Source: Halieaceae bacterium (lineage in GTDB: Bacteria > Pseudomonadota > Gammaproteobacteria > Pseudomonadales > Halieaceae). Taken from it: 7,177 nt of DNA. How positions within the stretch are numbered: the stretch's first letter is position 1; every line of letters starts with the position of its first letter. A program made the translations under genes and the position numbers. Shown here piece after piece: positions 1-6,009 of this stretch. The notes beneath the pieces are model-generated. The model made no database searches and was not told the origin of the DNA. It saw only the letters and a program-made list of their open reading frames with translations. The DNA lies in NCBI GenBank assembly GCA_902518075.1, contig CABYEX010000047.1, positions 1 to 7,177 on the forward strand, read 5' to 3'.

Positions 1-975
1 GGTCGCATCGCGCGGCGCGAGATTGGCAAGGTTGGCGGTGCCCACGATGGTCACGCCGTTGATGTCAACCACCTCGTCTGGCACGGAGCCTTCGACGTTA
101 CCGCCAGTTTCAGCGGCCATATCAACAATCACGGAACCGGGCGACATGCCCTCAACCATGTCGGCTGTGACCAGCACCGGCGGCTTGCGGCCAAAGACCT
201 GCGCCGTAGTAATTACTACATCGGAATCAGCAATCACCGCTTTCTGGGCCTGACGTTGCATCTCGACCTGCTCGGGAGTCAGCTCCTTGGCGTAGCCATC
301 CGCCGTCTGACCGGTATCACCCAAGTCGATCTCTAGAAACTTCCCACCCAGTGATTCCACCTGCTCGGCCACAACGGGGCGGGTATCAAACGCGGTGACC
401 CGAGCGCCGAGACGCTTGGCCGTGGCGATGGCCTGCAGGCCCGCAACCCCAGCACCAATAATGAACACCTTGGCGGGCTTCAGTGTGCCGGCTGGCGTCA
501 TCATCATCGGCATGATGCTGGGCATGTTGTTAGCCGCCAACATGACTGCCATGTAGCCCGCGAGGTTTGCCTGGGAACTCAGCGCGTCCATCTTCTGGCT
601 ACGGGTTGAGCGAGGGATCATCTCCATACTCACCGCCGTCACATTGTGACTGGCAAAGGCCTTGATCAGCTCTTTCTCGTTGAATGGGTCGAGGTAGGAG
701 ACGTGAATGCAACCGCCTTTGAGCTGACTGATCTCTTCGATCTCGGGCTTGCGCAGTCGCAGCACCATATCGGCACTGCCCAGCAGTGCTGAGCGATCAG
801 AACCGATGCTGGCACCCGCCGCTTCGTAGTCTGCATCGCTGATGCCGGCACCCGTGCCTGCCCCCGATTCGATAACTACTTCCGCACCGAGCCGCACCAA
901 TTTTTTCACCGTCTCGGGAGTCGCGGAGACGCGATCCTCTCCCGGCTGGGTTTCACGGGGTATGACTAATTGCAT
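1..975 (-). CDS. pntA: NAD(P) transhydrogenase subunit alpha (PntA), N-terminal part, cut by window edge
   Basis: This is the NAD(H)-binding domain I of the proton-translocating transhydrogenase, which uses the proton gradient to reduce NADP+ with NADH; the domain is cytoplasmic. Translation from the ATG at 975 gives 325 codons with no stop, so the gene continues beyond base 1. The N-terminus MQLVIPRE, followed by GEDRVSATPETVKKL, is typical of the alanine dehydrogenase/PNT N-terminal domain. A Rossmann dinucleotide site GAGVAG lies at residues 174-179, followed by LQAIATAKRLGARVTAFDTR, and VIVDMAAETGGN occurs later. Whether it is the short split form (about 375 residues) or the long E. coli form (about 510) cannot be seen. 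It lies 131 bases downstream of chrR in the same direction, so it may be read through from the sigma/anti-sigma unit or have its own promoter. The Shine-Dalgarno is weak (AGGCG). Identification is firm. Confidence 0.96.
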   Translation of the reverse strand, partial: MQLVIPRETQPGEDRVSATPETVKKLVRLGAEVVIESGAGTGAGISDADYEAAGASIGSDRSALLGSADMVLRLRKPEIEEISQLKGGCIHVSYLDPFNEKELIKAFASHNVTAVSMEMIPRSTRSQKMDALSSQANLAGYMAVMLAANNMPSIMPMMMTPAGTLKPAKVFIIGAGVAGLQAIATAKRLGARVTAFDTRPVVAEQVESLGGKFLEIDLGDTGQTADGYAKELTPEQVEMQRQAQKAVIADSDVVITTAQVFGRKPPVLVTADMVEGMSPGSVIVDMAAETGGNVEGSVPDEVVDINGVTIVGTANLANLAPRDAT

Positions 976-997
976 AGTGAATTTCGCCTGGTTTTAT

Positions 998-1014
998 GGG
1001 ATCACCTCGATCCC
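998..1014. repeat. Short perfect inverted repeat upstream of pntA
   Basis: GGGATC and GATCCC form two perfect 6-base arms around a 5-base spacer, with the inner edge 22 bases upstream of the pntA ATG. It could be a small hairpin in the pntA leader or a protein-binding site. It has no T-tract on either side, so it does not look like an intrinsic terminator. A six-base arm can arise by chance, and function is unproven. The rest of the 976-1106 gap shows no gene, and only a poor possible -10 (TAATAC on the minus strand, 1021-1016) without a matching -35. Confidence 0.3.
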
Positions 1015-1106
1015 GGTATTATTGGAATTCCAGTCGGCTGATTATTGAGGCGGTCGCTTGGCAGGAGCAGGGCCCACAGCGCCACTGGAGACGAGTCGGT
1101 GAAAGA

Positions 1107-1760
1107 TCAGCCCGCGTGAAGTTTCAGGAGCGGGTTGAGCCAGCGGTGCCGCAACCGAGTGAACTTCAGGGGCGCATCCAGCACCGCCAGACAGATACAC
1201 TCTTCACCTTCCAGTGCGACCGGGGTGTGCTTGTCCCACCCCTCCCGAACGAGGAAATCACCCGGGTGGTACTCGCCGCTCTCATCGGCAAAGCCACCGC
1301 GCAGCACCAGCGTCATCTCGCTGCCGCCATGGGTATGTTCGGGGATGCGACCGCCCTCAGCAATGCGATACAACGCAAATTCGTGATTGGGGTCGCCGGT
1401 TTTGAGATAACTGATACTCAGGGATTGCGTGACACGCTTCCATGCCAAATCAGCATAATTGCCGTTGATGAGGCGATCCAGCAGGCCGGGAAGCTGCGTG
1501 TCGGAAACTTCATTGGGCGCATAGCGAAGGGGCTCCGGATCGTCGAGGCGCGCCATGACGGATTCGAGTACCGATTCGCCCACAGGTTGCGGATCTAAAC
1601 GCTCAAGATGCGCACCGCCGACATCCTCTAACCTGTCGACCACCTGCCGACAGCGCTGGCAGTAACTCAAATGCGCAGCAACGCAGGCTGACTGCGCAAC
1701 GGGAAGCGCGCCAGCCGCATACTCTAAAAGCAAATCCATTGGGGGGTGATGATGTGCCAT
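1107..1760 (-). CDS. chrR: ChrR-type anti-sigma factor (zinc-binding domain plus cupin)
   Basis: This is a 217-residue cytoplasmic anti-sigma factor of the ChrR family, which binds an ECF sigma factor and releases it under singlet oxygen or related photo-oxidative stress. The N-terminal zinc domain shows His5 plus H30-x3-C34-x2-C37, matching the His6/His31/Cys35/Cys38 set known for Rhodobacter sphaeroides ChrR. The C-terminal cupin-like domain (about residues 125-200) has H142, H144, E148 and H178, corresponding to His141, His143, Glu147 and His177 of that protein. C188 and C190 match its C187/C189 pair. All key ligands are therefore present and the protein should be functional. The ATG at 1760 keeps His5; the next Met (residue 8) would lose it. 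There is no strong Shine-Dalgarno before the ATG, so translation may be coupled to the small ORF ending 6 bases upstream. It stands downstream of the sigma gene on the same strand. Confidence 0.95.
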   Translation of the reverse strand: MAHHHPPMDLLLEYAAGALPVAQSACVAAHLSYCQRCRQVVDRLEDVGGAHLERLDPQPVGESVLESVMARLDDPEPLRYAPNEVSDTQLPGLLDRLINGNYADLAWKRVTQSLSISYLKTGDPNHEFALYRIAEGGRIPEHTHGGSEMTLVLRGGFADESGEYHPGDFLVREGWDKHTPVALEGEECICLAVLDAPLKFTRLRHRWLNPLLKLHAG

Positions 1761-1766
1761 CGCTAT

Positions 1767-1874
1767 TTAATCCAAACCACTCTCATGTACGTTGACATTA
1801 CGAGGGTCACGCGCAAACGGTTTACTTCCCAACACCAATAAAACTGCGACTTTCTGAGGGATTACCATCACCAT
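1767..1874 (-). CDS. Candidate 35-residue small protein between sigma and anti-sigma genes
   Basis: The ORF starts with ATG at 1874, directly abutting the sigma-factor TAA (TAAATG), and ends with TAA at 1767-1769, six bases before the chrR start. A perfect GGAGG (1884-1880, minus strand) sits 5 bases before the ATG, inside the last codons of the sigma gene. The translation begins MVMVIPQKVAVLLVLGSK and ends in HESGLD. The first half is hydrophobic (roughly residues 2-16) and the second half is polar and charged, with FARDPR. I recognise no family. The ORF is in the same frame as chrR, with one TAA between. Codons such as TTA, TTG and AGT differ from the GC-rich neighbours, which argues for caution. 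It may encode a real small protein, a leader whose translation couples sigma to ChrR synthesis, or degraded sequence. Confidence 0.42.
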   Translation of the reverse strand: MVMVIPQKVAVLLVLGSKPFARDPRNVNVHESGLD

Positions 1875-2495
1875 TTAAGCCTCCATTAGCCCTTGGAGCT
1901 TCTGAATAGCAAGACGCACCCGTGATTTGACCGTGCCTAGAGGTAGATCGAGCTCTGCCGCGGCTTCGGAGTGGGATTTGCCCTCCATATAGACCTTGGC
2001 AAGTATTTGCGCCTGGTCCGGCGGCAAATCGCTCATCAACTCACGGACCCGCTCGGCACCGCGGCGGGTGTGCAACACCGCGAAAGACTCCTCCTCCTCG
2101 CTTTCCAGCTCGAAGTCATCAGAGGCCAATGGCGTATCAAACTTTTGCAAACGCCTGAACATATCGGTTCGGCAGTTCCGCGCAATGGTGTAGACCCAGG
2201 TCGAGGCGGCCGCCTTTTCCGGGTTGAAGCCCCCCGCCTTCTGCCAGACCTTAAGCATCACTTCCTGAACAAGCTCATCGGCATGGGACGCTGACAAACT
2301 AGAGCCTGAGAGGGCAAATGCTTTGATCAACGGAGCAAAATGACGGAAAAAACGCGTAAAGGCGCCCCGGTCCTGGCTTTCGCCAATCTGCACCAGCGCT
2401 GTGCTCCACTCGTCCGTGCGGCGGCCCGTCGGGACATTCCACTTCCCGTTGCCGCTCGCCGTAGGAGAGTTACCTGCGTCTTTTTTAATTGCCAT
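1875..2495 (-). CDS. rpoE: ECF sigma factor, RpoE/ECF11 type (ChrR partner)
   Basis: This is a 206-residue extracytoplasmic-function sigma-70 factor that directs RNA polymerase to stress promoters. The sigma-2 domain spans about residues 44-115, with the region 2.2-2.3 signature DELVQEVMLKVWQKA (73-87) and STWVYTIARNCRTDMFRR. An acidic linker (about 126-137, rich in Glu and Asp) follows. The sigma-4 domain covers about 148-200, with the helix-turn-helix segment SEAAAELDLPLGTVKSRVRL. RHFAPLIKAF resembles the QHFAP stretch of R. sphaeroides RpoE as I remember it. Compared with that protein (about 178 residues) there are roughly 20-25 extra polar residues at the N-terminus, yet homology seems to begin near residue 27 and I see no other suitable start, so the ATG at 2495 is kept. 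It has no good Shine-Dalgarno. Pairing with chrR downstream supports the group assignment. I could not find a clear promoter for this gene in 2496-2692. Confidence 0.95.
   Translation of the reverse strand: MAIKKDAGNSPTASGNGKWNVPTGRRTDEWSTALVQIGESQDRGAFTRFFRHFAPLIKAFALSGSSLSASHADELVQEVMLKVWQKAGGFNPEKAAASTWVYTIARNCRTDMFRRLQKFDTPLASDDFELESEEEESFAVLHTRRGAERVRELMSDLPPDQAQILAKVYMEGKSHSEAAAELDLPLGTVKSRVRLAIQKLQGLMEA
1880..1884 (-). promoter_or_regulatory. Strong Shine-Dalgarno for the small ORF inside the end of the sigma gene
   Basis: GGAGG on the minus strand lies five bases before the ATG at 1874, within the final Met-Glu-Ala codons of the sigma gene. It is the best ribosome-binding site of the leftward unit: neither the sigma gene nor chrR has one this good. 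This arrangement would let ribosomes ending the sigma gene re-initiate on the small ORF. Confidence 0.55.
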
Positions 2496-2622
2496 GAAAG
2501 GTCAAACCATCATCCCGATAAGACAGGATACACCTGGTGGCAACGGCTTGATACCTCCCTCAACAGCTTATTTTCTGCAGATTTGAGCGCGCAAGCGATA
2601 GTCAAGCACACTTACTTTGGGC

Positions 2623-2651
2623 TGATCCGGCGCTCTCTGCGGGCCGTAACA
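2623..2651 (+). promoter_or_regulatory. Putative RpoE/ECF11 promoter for the FAD oxidoreductase operon
   Basis: TGATCC (2623-2628) is followed after exactly 18 bases by TAACA (2647-2651). This resembles the R. sphaeroides RpoE promoter pattern, which I recall as TGATCC, about 18 bases, then TAAGA. The expected start of transcription, near 2658, would give a leader of about 35 bases ending in a good Shine-Dalgarno. Other TGATCC copies in the window (both strands) lie inside genes or lack a TAA element at that spacing. The site is inferred from sequence match and context only. Confidence 0.6.
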
Positions 2652-2678
2652 GCTGAAACCATTCCCTGACTGGTGGCC

Positions 2679-2683
2679 GGAGG
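2679..2683 (+). promoter_or_regulatory. Shine-Dalgarno of the FAD oxidoreductase
   Basis: GGAGG lies nine bases before the ATG at 2693. It fixes the start of the first gene of the rightward operon, where the translation begins directly with the Rossmann strand MHIAVIGAG. Confidence 0.7.
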
Positions 2684-2692
2684 TCGTCAGCG

Positions 2693-3958
2693 ATGCACAT
2701 TGCAGTCATTGGAGCGGGCATCTCCGGGCTGGGGTGCGCCCACCAGCTCGTCAGACGCGGCCACCGCGTCGACATCTTCGAGGCCCGGGACCGCATCGGT
2801 GGCCACACCGCTACCTACGACGTGCAAATCGGTACGCGTCGCTTCGCCATCGATACCGGGTTCATCGTCTATAACGACCGCAATTACCCCAACATGATCG
2901 ATCTGTTCGGCGAGCTGGGTGTGGCGAGCAAGCCGACCTCAATGGGTTTCTCTGTCTGCGACGAAACAAGCGGTCTTGAATACGCGGGTAACAACCTAAA
3001 TACCCTGTTTGCGCAACGCGGCAATCTGCTCTCACCCAGCTTTCTCAACATGATCAGAGAGATCCTGCGCTTTAACAAACTCGCCATCACAGAGTTAGAG
3101 AGTGGCAAGCTCCCCCAGGATCAGACGCTGGGCGAGTATCTCTCGCGTAACGGCTTCGGCAAGCACTTTAGTCGCAGCTACTTGTTAGCGATGACCTCTG
3201 CGATCTGGTCGGCAGACTTCGAGGACGCCCAAGATTTTCCGGTCGAGTTTTTTATCCGCTTCTTCCGCAACCACGGCTTGTTGTCACTGAAGGACCGGCC
3301 GCAATGGCGCGTAGTAGAGGGTGGCAGCCGGGAGTATCTTGCTCCGCTCACGCAGCGGTTCGCAGACGCCATTCGCACGCGCATGCGGGTCGAAAAGATC
3401 CTTCGCCCACCCGGCAGACCAGTTGTGGTGCAGTTCACAAATGGCCTGCAGCGCGAGTTTGATGAGGTGGTGATCGCCACGCACTCAGACGACGCGCTGG
3501 GCATGCTCGGTGACCCGACCGAGTCAGAAAAGTCTGTGCTTAGGGCGCTGCCCTACCGGGACAACGAGGTAATCTTGCACACCGACACACGGTTACTGCC
3601 CAAGACACAGCGCGCCTGGTCCAGCTGGAATTACCGATTGAAGCCGGGTAGCGGGCGCGCCGCCGTCACCTACAACATGAATATTCTGCAGGGATTGGAT
3701 GCCCCCGAGACCTTCTGCGTGACGCTCAACGACACCGCCTCAATTAACCCGCACCGTATCCTAGGCCGCTTTAATTACGCGCACCCACAGTTCACACTGG
3801 CGGGTATGGAAGCCCAGCAACGTTGGGGCGACATCAACGGTCAAAACGGTACATGGTTCTGCGGCGCGTACTGGCAAAACGGTTTCCACGAGGACGGTCT
3901 GACCAGCGGCCTGCGCGTGGCAGAGAACCTGTGTGCGGCCGCACAGATGGCGGCGTGA
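2693..3958 (+). CDS. FAD-dependent amine-oxidase-like oxidoreductase of the Cfa-linked type
   Basis: This 421-residue flavoprotein resembles the predicted NAD/FAD-binding amine oxidase family that accompanies cyclopropane-fatty-acid synthase genes. The N-terminal Rossmann fold starts at once: GAGISG at residues 7-12, Glu30 positioned for the FAD ribose, and RIGGHT at 34-39. The C-terminal FAD-contact motif is CGAYWQNGFHEDGLTSGL (390-407). No signal peptide or membrane segment is seen, so it is probably cytoplasmic or membrane-peripheral. Its substrate is unknown. By position it probably oxidises or desaturates an acyl chain on which the downstream methyltransferase also acts, analogous to flavin enzymes paired with Cfa-like methyltransferases in branched or furan fatty acid pathways (inference). 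It is the first gene of the operon, behind the putative RpoE promoter, and its stop overlaps the next start by four bases. Confidence 0.9.
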   Translation: MHIAVIGAGISGLGCAHQLVRRGHRVDIFEARDRIGGHTATYDVQIGTRRFAIDTGFIVYNDRNYPNMIDLFGELGVASKPTSMGFSVCDETSGLEYAGNNLNTLFAQRGNLLSPSFLNMIREILRFNKLAITELESGKLPQDQTLGEYLSRNGFGKHFSRSYLLAMTSAIWSADFEDAQDFPVEFFIRFFRNHGLLSLKDRPQWRVVEGGSREYLAPLTQRFADAIRTRMRVEKILRPPGRPVVVQFTNGLQREFDEVVIATHSDDALGMLGDPTESEKSVLRALPYRDNEVILHTDTRLLPKTQRAWSSWNYRLKPGSGRAAVTYNMNILQGLDAPETFCVTLNDTASINPHRILGRFNYAHPQFTLAGMEAQQRWGDINGQNGTWFCGAYWQNGFHEDGLTSGLRVAENLCAAAQMAA

Positions 3959-4701
3959 AGGCCAAACTGTACTCGGGCACACTTCGTCACGCCCGCTACT
4001 CTCCCAAGAAACACGCCTTCTCCTACAAGGTGTTTATGCCTTTTGTCGAGCTGGAAACTCTCCATGAGCTCACTGCGCGCCTACCACTATGGTCAACCAA
4101 GCGGTGGGCACCCGCGCGGTTCCTACGGCGCGATTTTCTGGGCTCAGCCGAGCTGCCATTGGCTGACGCCGTTCGCCAACGCATTAAGGAAGAAACGGGG
4201 AAAGACCACACAGGCCCGATTTATCTGTTGGCCAATTGGCGATATTTCGGCTATCAAAACAATCCCATTGCCGTTTACTACTGCTACGACGCTGCGGGAA
4301 AGCAGCTGCAATATGTGGTGGCAGAGGTCACCAATACCCCTTGGGGGGAGCGCCACAGCTACGTGCTCGAAGCACCTGATGGCAACCAGCCTCTAGCGTC
4401 GGAGTTTCAGAAAGCGCTCCACGTCTCGCCCTTCAACCCCATGAATATGACCTATCGCTGGTATAGCAATGTCCCGGGGGATGATCTCAATATTCAAATC
4501 GCGCTTTTTGAGGACGGCAATCGTATTTTCGACGCCGTGCTGTCTCTCGCCGCAGAGCCCCTCACTGCTCGTAGCGCACGCCGCGCGATCCTCGCCTATC
4601 CGTTTATGACAATCAAAGTCGCCGCCGGAATTTATTGGGAGGCCTTGCGCCTGTTTTTAAAAGGCGTCAGCCTGCATGCTCATCCGAAGCGAACGCACTA
4701 A
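3955..4701 (+). CDS. DUF1365 family protein
   Basis: This 248-residue protein belongs to the DUF1365 family, whose biochemical role is not established. I chose the GTG at 3955, which overlaps the upstream TGA as GTGA. The reading frame is open further upstream to an ATG at 3823, but that region lies inside the FAD oxidoreductase gene, and the family N-terminus (Y-x-G-x-L-R-H-x-R-x-x-P-x-x-H-x-F-x-Y) starts at residue 6. Characteristic segments are RYFGYQNNPIAVYYCYD (96-112) and AEVTNTPWGERHSYVL (123-138), then SPFNPMNMTYRW. Hydrophobic stretches near the C-terminus (ILAYPFMTIKVAAGIYW) suggest membrane contact. There is no strong Shine-Dalgarno, so translation is probably coupled to the gene before it. 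DUF1365 is regularly found between this type of FAD protein and a Cfa-like enzyme, so a role in acyl-chain modification is likely but inferred. Confidence 0.92.
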   Translation: MKAKLYSGTLRHARYSPKKHAFSYKVFMPFVELETLHELTARLPLWSTKRWAPARFLRRDFLGSAELPLADAVRQRIKEETGKDHTGPIYLLANWRYFGYQNNPIAVYYCYDAAGKQLQYVVAEVTNTPWGERHSYVLEAPDGNQPLASEFQKALHVSPFNPMNMTYRWYSNVPGDDLNIQIALFEDGNRIFDAVLSLAAEPLTARSARRAILAYPFMTIKVAAGIYWEALRLFLKGVSLHAHPKRTH

Positions 4702-4742
4702 CGTAACCGTCGACTCCACGCAGTAGAAGAAAGAGGGTCCAC

Positions 4743-5999
4743 ATGAGCGAATACAGCGTCAAAAACATCTCCAAGTTACCCATGCTGTTCCCGGAGAAAC
4801 GCGGTGGCCTGGCGCGCTCGCTGATGCTCAAGGTGTTGGCCAAACTTCAGGTGGGATCCCTCACGCTCAAAGAGCAGGGCGAGACACTGGTCTTTGGCTC
4901 ACAGACCGACCCCGCTGCACCTCATGCCGAGGTGCACGTTCATGACAGCGACTTGTATCGCCGCATTCTTACTGCCGGCGGCATCGCAGCGGGCGAGACC
5001 TACATTGAGGGATTGTGGAGCAGCCCTGATCTGACGGCGGTGACCCGTGCTTTCAGCGCCAACTTGGCCATGCTGGGCGCCATGTCAGACCGCCAGAATT
5101 TGCTGGCAAAAACCGCTTTGAAGCTAAGCCATTGGGCACGACGCAATACATCACGGCGCTCGCGCGAAAACATCTCCGCCCACTACGATCTCGGCAACGA
5201 CTTTTTCGCCCTGTTTCTTGATCCGAGCATGATGTACTCCTCGGCGGTCTTTCCCACTCCAGACAGCGACCTGGCGAGTGCCTCACAACATAAGTTGCAC
5301 CTGATCTGCGAGGATCTTGAGCTCAAGCCCGAGGATCATCTGGTTGAGATTGGCACGGGTTGGGGCGGCATGGCGATTTATGCGGCCGAGCACTATGGCT
5401 GTCGGGTCACCACCACTACCATCTCCCGGGAGCAGTTTGAGTACACGGTCGACGCCGTCGCCCAACGCGGCCTGCAAGATCGCATTACCGTGCTCTTCGA
5501 TGATTACCGCGACCTCACCGGCAAGTTTGACAAGCTGGTGTCCATCGAGATGATCGAGGCGGTCGGGCATCAGTTTTACGACACCTACTTTCAGACGGTC
5601 AGCCGACTGCTGAAGCCACATGGCAAAGCGGTGATTCAGGCCATCACCATGACCGAGCAACGTTACGAGCAAGCGAGGGATTCAGTGGACTTTATCAAGC
5701 GCTACATTTTCCCCGGCGGCTGCCTGCCCTCGCTCACGGTGATCAGCGATGCGTTGGCACGCATGACCGATATGCAAATGGCCCATCTCCGCGACATCAC
5801 CCGGGACTACGCCGACACCCTGAATGCGTGGCACGAAGGTTTCCTAGGGCAGCTTGACCGAGTGCGCGGCATGGGCTTTGACGATCGATTTATCAATATG
5901 TGGCGCTACTACCTCAGCTATTGCGAGGGGGGCTTCCGCGAGCGCATTATTGGCACCTACCAAATCACCATGACCAAGCCGGGGTACCGCCCCGCCTGA
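4743..5999 (+). CDS. Cyclopropane-fatty-acid-synthase family SAM methyltransferase
   Basis: This 418-residue protein is of the Cfa/CmaA family, which transfers a methylene or methyl group from S-adenosylmethionine to the double bond of an unsaturated phospholipid acyl chain at the inner membrane surface. The family hallmark HYDLGNDFF is at 147-155, the SAM-binding motif VEIGTGWGGMAIYAAEHYG at 201-219, followed by ISREQ, DDYRDL and YDTYF. FIKRYIFPGGCLPS (317-330) and the C-terminal RYYLSYCEGGFRER are also typical. Compared from memory with E. coli Cfa, the bicarbonate-site residues Glu239, Ile268 and Tyr317 appear kept (E272, I301, Y356), but Cys139 is Ser167 and His266 is Gln299. The product may thus be a methyl- or methylene-branched chain, or a precursor of a furan fatty acid, rather than a cyclopropane; this is inference. 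A GAGGG Shine-Dalgarno (4733-4737) sits five bases before the ATG, and the gap to DUF1365 is 41 bases. Confidence 0.93.
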   Translation: MSEYSVKNISKLPMLFPEKRGGLARSLMLKVLAKLQVGSLTLKEQGETLVFGSQTDPAAPHAEVHVHDSDLYRRILTAGGIAAGETYIEGLWSSPDLTAVTRAFSANLAMLGAMSDRQNLLAKTALKLSHWARRNTSRRSRENISAHYDLGNDFFALFLDPSMMYSSAVFPTPDSDLASASQHKLHLICEDLELKPEDHLVEIGTGWGGMAIYAAEHYGCRVTTTTISREQFEYTVDAVAQRGLQDRITVLFDDYRDLTGKFDKLVSIEMIEAVGHQFYDTYFQTVSRLLKPHGKAVIQAITMTEQRYEQARDSVDFIKRYIFPGGCLPSLTVISDALARMTDMQMAHLRDITRDYADTLNAWHEGFLGQLDRVRGMGFDDRFINMWRYYLSYCEGGFRERIIGTYQITMTKPGYRPA

Positions 6000-6009
6000 T
6001 CTACCGCCT

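Noticed and set aside
999..1004. TGATCC on the minus strand upstream of pntA as a second RpoE promoter
   Set aside because: An 18-base spacing puts the -10 at TCACT, directly against the pntA ATG, with no TAA element; the match is half of the inverted repeat.
996..1598. 200-codon open frame on the plus strand opposite chrR
   Set aside because: It is antisense to a gene with all expected family residues, and its translation shows no recognisable domain.
2577..2605. Sigma-70 promoter for the sigma gene based on TTGACT on the minus strand
   Set aside because: At spacings of 16-18 bases the -10 positions do not resemble TATAAT.
2340..2669. 109-codon plus-strand open frame across the sigma gene start and the intergenic region
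   Set aside because: It mostly mirrors the sigma gene, has no family resemblance, and would overlap the putative promoter of the rightward operon.
3823..3954. Longer N-terminus for the DUF1365 protein from the ATG at 3823
   Set aside because: The extra 44 residues lie entirely within the conserved C-terminus of the FAD oxidoreductase, and family similarity begins just after the GTG at 3955.
5283..5672. 129-codon minus-strand open frame opposite the Cfa-like gene
   Set aside because: It is antisense to the SAM-binding core of a clear gene and has no recognisable features.
5978..5996. GC-rich GGGG/CCCC repeat at the end of the Cfa-like gene as a terminator
   Set aside because: The stem is only about four pairs, lies in coding sequence and has no T-tract.
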